NCBI GenBank assembly: GCA_023387335.1
Contig: JAEWIF010000004.1
Location: 1 to 64,000, forward strand
Source of the DNA: Pseudomonadota bacterium
GTDB taxonomy: Bacteria; Pseudomonadota; Gammaproteobacteria; Burkholderiales; Burkholderiaceae_C
Length of the DNA: 64,000 bases
Direction of reading: 5' to 3'
Below, in pieces: positions 61,359-64,000 of this stretch. The notes beneath the pieces are model-generated. The model worked only from the letters and a program-made list of their open reading frames with translations. It did no database searches and was not told where the DNA came from. Each line of letters opens with the position of its first letter. The stretch's first letter is position 1. Both the position numbers and the translations under genes were made by a program.

Positions 61359-61994
61359 GTGCGGCTTATCCCTCTTGCAAGCTTCCCTGCGCAAGCGCTA
61401 TCCGAGTGCCGCGATCATTCGGCACTCGAGGACTTCCTTGTTGGCCTCTCCTCTTCCCGGATTCCTGGCGAGTTCGGCAACGCCGTGACGGCTATAGCCG
61501 ATGCCGCGTTCCCGCTGCTTGCATCTGTCGACGTCGCCTATCTCGAGATCCGCGATTCCGATGTCGCTGCGAGCGGCTTGAGCGACTGGGATCAGCAAGT
61601 CCTGCGCAAAACCATCCTGCACGGCGACGCCTCACACCTCGCCACGTGGCCGCCGCTAGTCATAGTCGCTGAGGGTCTGCTCGCCCGGGAGGACTTCCAC
61701 GAAAAAGGCTACATCATCATTCACGAACTCGTGCACGTGGAGCAGCGAGTGCGTGGGGACTTAGTGTATGACGAAGAAGAGCGCCTCCGCTGGAAAGGCG
61801 AAGACGTCACAGATCGGATGGAGAGCATCGGCGCCGGTCTTGCCGCTAGAGACACAGGTGCGCAGCTCGCATATCTCGAACTGCCTTGGGAGGCCGAGGC
61901 CCATCAACGGACCAATGGCCTAGAGTGGTGGGAGGCGGAGGTGGAACGTCTCAGAAGCGTTGTCTCGCATGAGGCCTTGCCACGTTTCAAGTAG
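61359..61994 (+). CDS. Zincin-like metalloprotease domain protein
   Basis: 211 residues from GTG 61359. It carries IIIHELVHVEQ, an HExxH zinc-binding motif (H122, E123, H126), with downstream acidic residues that could give the third ligand (for example near EAEAHQR). The chain is short and has no signal peptide, so a cytosolic peptidase or a zincin-like domain is likely. It lies between two other same-strand accessory genes. Metallopeptidases in defence islands often activate effectors; no direct evidence here. Confidence 0.62.
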   Translation: MRLIPLASFPAQALSECRDHSALEDFLVGLSSSRIPGEFGNAVTAIADAAFPLLASVDVAYLEIRDSDVAASGLSDWDQQVLRKTILHGDASHLATWPPLVIVAEGLLAREDFHEKGYIIIHELVHVEQRVRGDLVYDEEERLRWKGEDVTDRMESIGAGLAARDTGAQLAYLELPWEAEAHQRTNGLEWWEAEVERLRSVVSHEALPRFK

Positions 61995-62214
61995 GCCGCA
62001 CACGTCCGCTGCCAGGCGGTCTGCGCCGGTGGGATTGCCGTCTCGAAACGGCGATCAGACCTTCATGACTCCGTCTGGCCGGCCGTCCGACGGCTCCTGC
62101 ACGTCAGGGATAACTGCTCCGGGCGGGAAGCGGACATCCCCTTCTTAAAAGAACGACACCGCGGCGCTCTGAGGGCAATCTGCCCTTGCGTTGTTAGATC
62201 GCATAATCTTGTAG
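61995..62214. other. Short intergenic stretch upstream of the DUF2971 gene
   Basis: 220 bp; no gene seen. An AT-richer patch just before 62215 (near CTTGTAG) may hold the promoter. Confidence 0.35.
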
Positions 62215-63135
62215 ATGGAGACGACCCCAACATCAATACCAAAGATTCTCTTTAAGTACCGGGCAGACTCAGAATGGACGGAGGGAATCCTTGAGAAGAA
62301 GACCGTCTGGCTGGCGACAGCGGCGAATCTGAATGACCCCCTCGAGTGCCGCACCGGTGTGATTCCCGAGGCTTGGAAACGGGAGACCATCCGCGATCTG
62401 GAGCAAGGTCAAATCTGGGGCGTCTTGGGCGCTCCTCCCACATTTCGCCCGCCCGAGACTCTGTTTTCCCTCTCACCAAGAGACACTCGCCGCTGGCTTA
62501 AACGGTGCAAGGCGCTATCTCACGCCGAGCGAGTCAAGGCCGTTCGCAAGCTTTACTCCGAGCATGGGATCGAGCTCTCGAGGCCAGGCCAGATTTTTGA
62601 GCGGCTTTCCGAACAGTTGGCGGCGATCGGAATCTTTAGCATGTCTGCCAAACTGGATAGTCAGTTGATGTGGTCGCACTATGGTGGGAGTCACTCTGGT
62701 CTGGCGCTCGGCTTCGCGCCGATCGAGGGTTGTCGACTAGCTGACCCTCTTCATCTCCTGCAGGTGTCATACAGTGATACGAAGCCCACATTCCAAGCTG
62801 GCTTTAGGAATCAGGTCGAAATTGGGTATGACTATCAGGGCCGCCAAGTCTCGAGGCAGCGATTCTCTTTCGAAGACCCTGTTCTTCGTGCCGCGTTCAG
62901 CACTAAGCCAGTTGATTGGCAATATGAAGACGAGTGGCGGTACATCGAGGAAAAAGGTGGAGAGTTTCCCTGGCCGGCGCCACTGGTCGAGGTTGTGTTC
63001 GGGCTCAAGATGCCCCTCGACAGAAGGAAAGAGTACATTCGCAAGGCGCGCAAAACTGCCGGCTCCGACGTTCGCTTCTCGGAGATGGTTGTGGCCCCTG
63101 ATGCGAGTGGCTTTAGGCGTCAACCCTTCGAGTAA
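62215..63135 (+). CDS. DUF2971 domain protein
   Basis: 306 residues. DUF2971 hallmarks: the N-terminal ILFKYRADSEW then VWLATAANLNDPLEC, the core LMWSHYGGSHSGLALGF, and the late YEDEWRYIEEKGG. DUF2971 proteins are common in phage-defence and stress islands; the biochemical activity is not established, though ligand-binding or ADP-ribosyl-type folds have been proposed. Complete length. No terminator was seen after it. Confidence 0.82.
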   Translation: METTPTSIPKILFKYRADSEWTEGILEKKTVWLATAANLNDPLECRTGVIPEAWKRETIRDLEQGQIWGVLGAPPTFRPPETLFSLSPRDTRRWLKRCKALSHAERVKAVRKLYSEHGIELSRPGQIFERLSEQLAAIGIFSMSAKLDSQLMWSHYGGSHSGLALGFAPIEGCRLADPLHLLQVSYSDTKPTFQAGFRNQVEIGYDYQGRQVSRQRFSFEDPVLRAAFSTKPVDWQYEDEWRYIEEKGGEFPWPAPLVEVVFGLKMPLDRRKEYIRKARKTAGSDVRFSEMVVAPDASGFRRQPFE

Positions 63136-63250
63136 ATGTTGAACAGATCCCCGCACTAACCAGCCGCCGGGACGCTGTCGACGTTCAGAAACGGCTACTT
63201 CCGGCGTTGGCAGTCCGAAAGAGCCGCACCAGCTCTCTGAAGAGCCGCGG

Positions 63251-63781
63251 CTAGTCTCCGTCGCTGCGGGCGGCTAGCGCGGCCTGCAGTGATTTTGTGT
63301 TGAGGCCGTGCGCCGCCATCACGGATAGAAACGCATCTTCGACGGGGTCACCCTGAAGGACCCGGCCTTCCAGCTCGCCTCGAATCGGCACGAGCGCGCT
63401 GCGGTCGAGCACTGATCGATAGGTCTGGAAGAATGCCAAAACCTCATTTCCAGCCAGCACGCGCGTCTCCTCGGCGGACAACTCGCGGGTCGAAGGCACA
63501 AGGACGCTATAGCTCTCGGAAAGTGCGTTGGTGCGAGACGGTACCTGTGCCCGATCGGCGCGCGCTGGCCAACCCAGGATGCTGCTGGTCCAGCGCCCTA
63601 CCATCTGATTGACAAGGGCCTTGCCGAATCGAGAGCAAAGCCCCTCATAGACCGCACGCCATCGCGCTGAGTGCTCAATGGCGTGCAAGACATCGTCGAT
63701 GACATGCTCCGTACGAGGCAGGCCACTTGCCAGCACTTCCTGCGCAAGATCCCTGATGTCCCGTGTGATCGGCTCGTTCAT
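63251..63781 (-). CDS. Hypothetical protein
   Basis: 176 residues from ATG 63781 (the frame stays open to 63853). Helical, no recognisable motif; a region RYSVLVPSTRELSAEETRVL-like is polar. The ribosome site is weak. It is convergent with the DUF2971 gene. Confidence 0.55.
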   Translation of the reverse strand: MNEPITRDIRDLAQEVLASGLPRTEHVIDDVLHAIEHSARWRAVYEGLCSRFGKALVNQMVGRWTSSILGWPARADRAQVPSRTNALSESYSVLVPSTRELSAEETRVLAGNEVLAFFQTYRSVLDRSALVPIRGELEGRVLQGDPVEDAFLSVMAAHGLNTKSLQAALAARSDGD

Positions 63782-63862
63782 TTCGGTGATGGTAGCTCTG
63801 TGCTGATCGCAGTCAATGCCAGGCCGCGGCCGCACTAATCTGCTCCTTACCAAAGTCCGGCA

Positions 63863-64000
63863 TCACACATCACGCTTCGCAGCGAGCTGCGCAAGAAGGC
63901 ACTCTGCCCAGGCGCGTACTCGCAGCGCTCGTCTCGCCTCCGGTGTCGCTCCGCTTTTGGAGGCGGCATTGTGTTTAGCCACGAGGCCTCGATTCCCGGT
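63863..64000 (-). CDS. C-terminus of a gene running off the right edge
   Basis: About 45 codons open to the window end, ending in LLAQLAAKRDV at a TGA (63863). Composition looks coding (GARRALRVRAWAE-type helical, basic). A GTG-started mini gene of 38 codons is the alternative. Not identifiable. Confidence 0.35.
   Translation of the reverse strand, partial: TGNRGLVAKHNAASKSGATPEARRALRVRAWAECLLAQLAAKRDV

Noticed and set aside
1..64000. CRISPR array or Cas genes
   Set aside because: No regularly spaced direct repeats and no Cas-type motifs were seen, although some Tn7-like elements carry them.

Overview
This is a GC-rich chromosomal window, most likely from a Burkholderiales (Comamonadaceae-like) betaproteobacterium. 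The clues are the amt-glnK-TorF porin block, comM, and the lysA-lptM-cyaY arrangement. The genus is inference. Only about 4 kb looks like core genome: the amt start, glnK, porin and comM 5' end at 1-1.71 kb, and lysA/lptM plus a broken cyaY at 19.7-21.3 kb. Almost everything else is accessory DNA rich in defence-type genes. I saw no tRNA, rRNA or CRISPR array.

Layout. (1) 1-1.71 kb: core genes; comM is cut after codon 77, next to short repeats that look like a transposon end. (2) 2.2-19.3 kb: a nuclease/helicase/methylase cassette. It has a Dna2-like nuclease-helicase, a DNA methylase, a sacsin-type ATPase with DUF3883, then a tightly overlapping operon HTH > UvrD/AddA-like helicase-nuclease > type III-like Mod > DEAH helicase with a C-terminal nuclease (restriction/degradation of unmodified DNA is inferred). 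(3) 19.7-21.3 kb: lysA, lptM and a cyaY remnant, a core scrap between islands. (4) 21.65-31.0 kb: a tyrosine integrase, then a complete Wadjet (JetABCD) anti-plasmid system with a WYL regulator. (5) 31.5-37.9 kb: an unusual cluster of two phosphoribosyltransferases, a HAD phosphatase, a DprA-like protein and a private Hsp70-like/GrpE-like pair. This is the best candidate for a poorly described system. (6) 38.3-48.1 kb: a Tn7-like transposition module read leftwards, tnsA-tnsB-tnsC-tniQ, followed by a TnsE-like protein whose C-terminus looks like an IS5-type DNA-binding domain, then small genes. (7) 48.3-64 kb: mostly unknown genes, including a putative SOS-box gene, an orphan PD-(D/E)XK protein, a prokaryotic viperin (antiviral radical SAM enzyme) coupled to a HicA-like protein, and, divergent from it, a 640-residue unknown, a zincin-like protein and a DUF2971 protein.

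How it fits together. The window reads as stacked islands carrying at least four candidate immunity modules: restriction-like, Wadjet, the DprA/PRTase/Hsp70 cluster, and viperin. The Tn7-like genes and the integrase are the likely carriers. The 3' part of comM and a matching right transposon end were not found, so island boundaries are unresolved and rearrangement between islands is likely.
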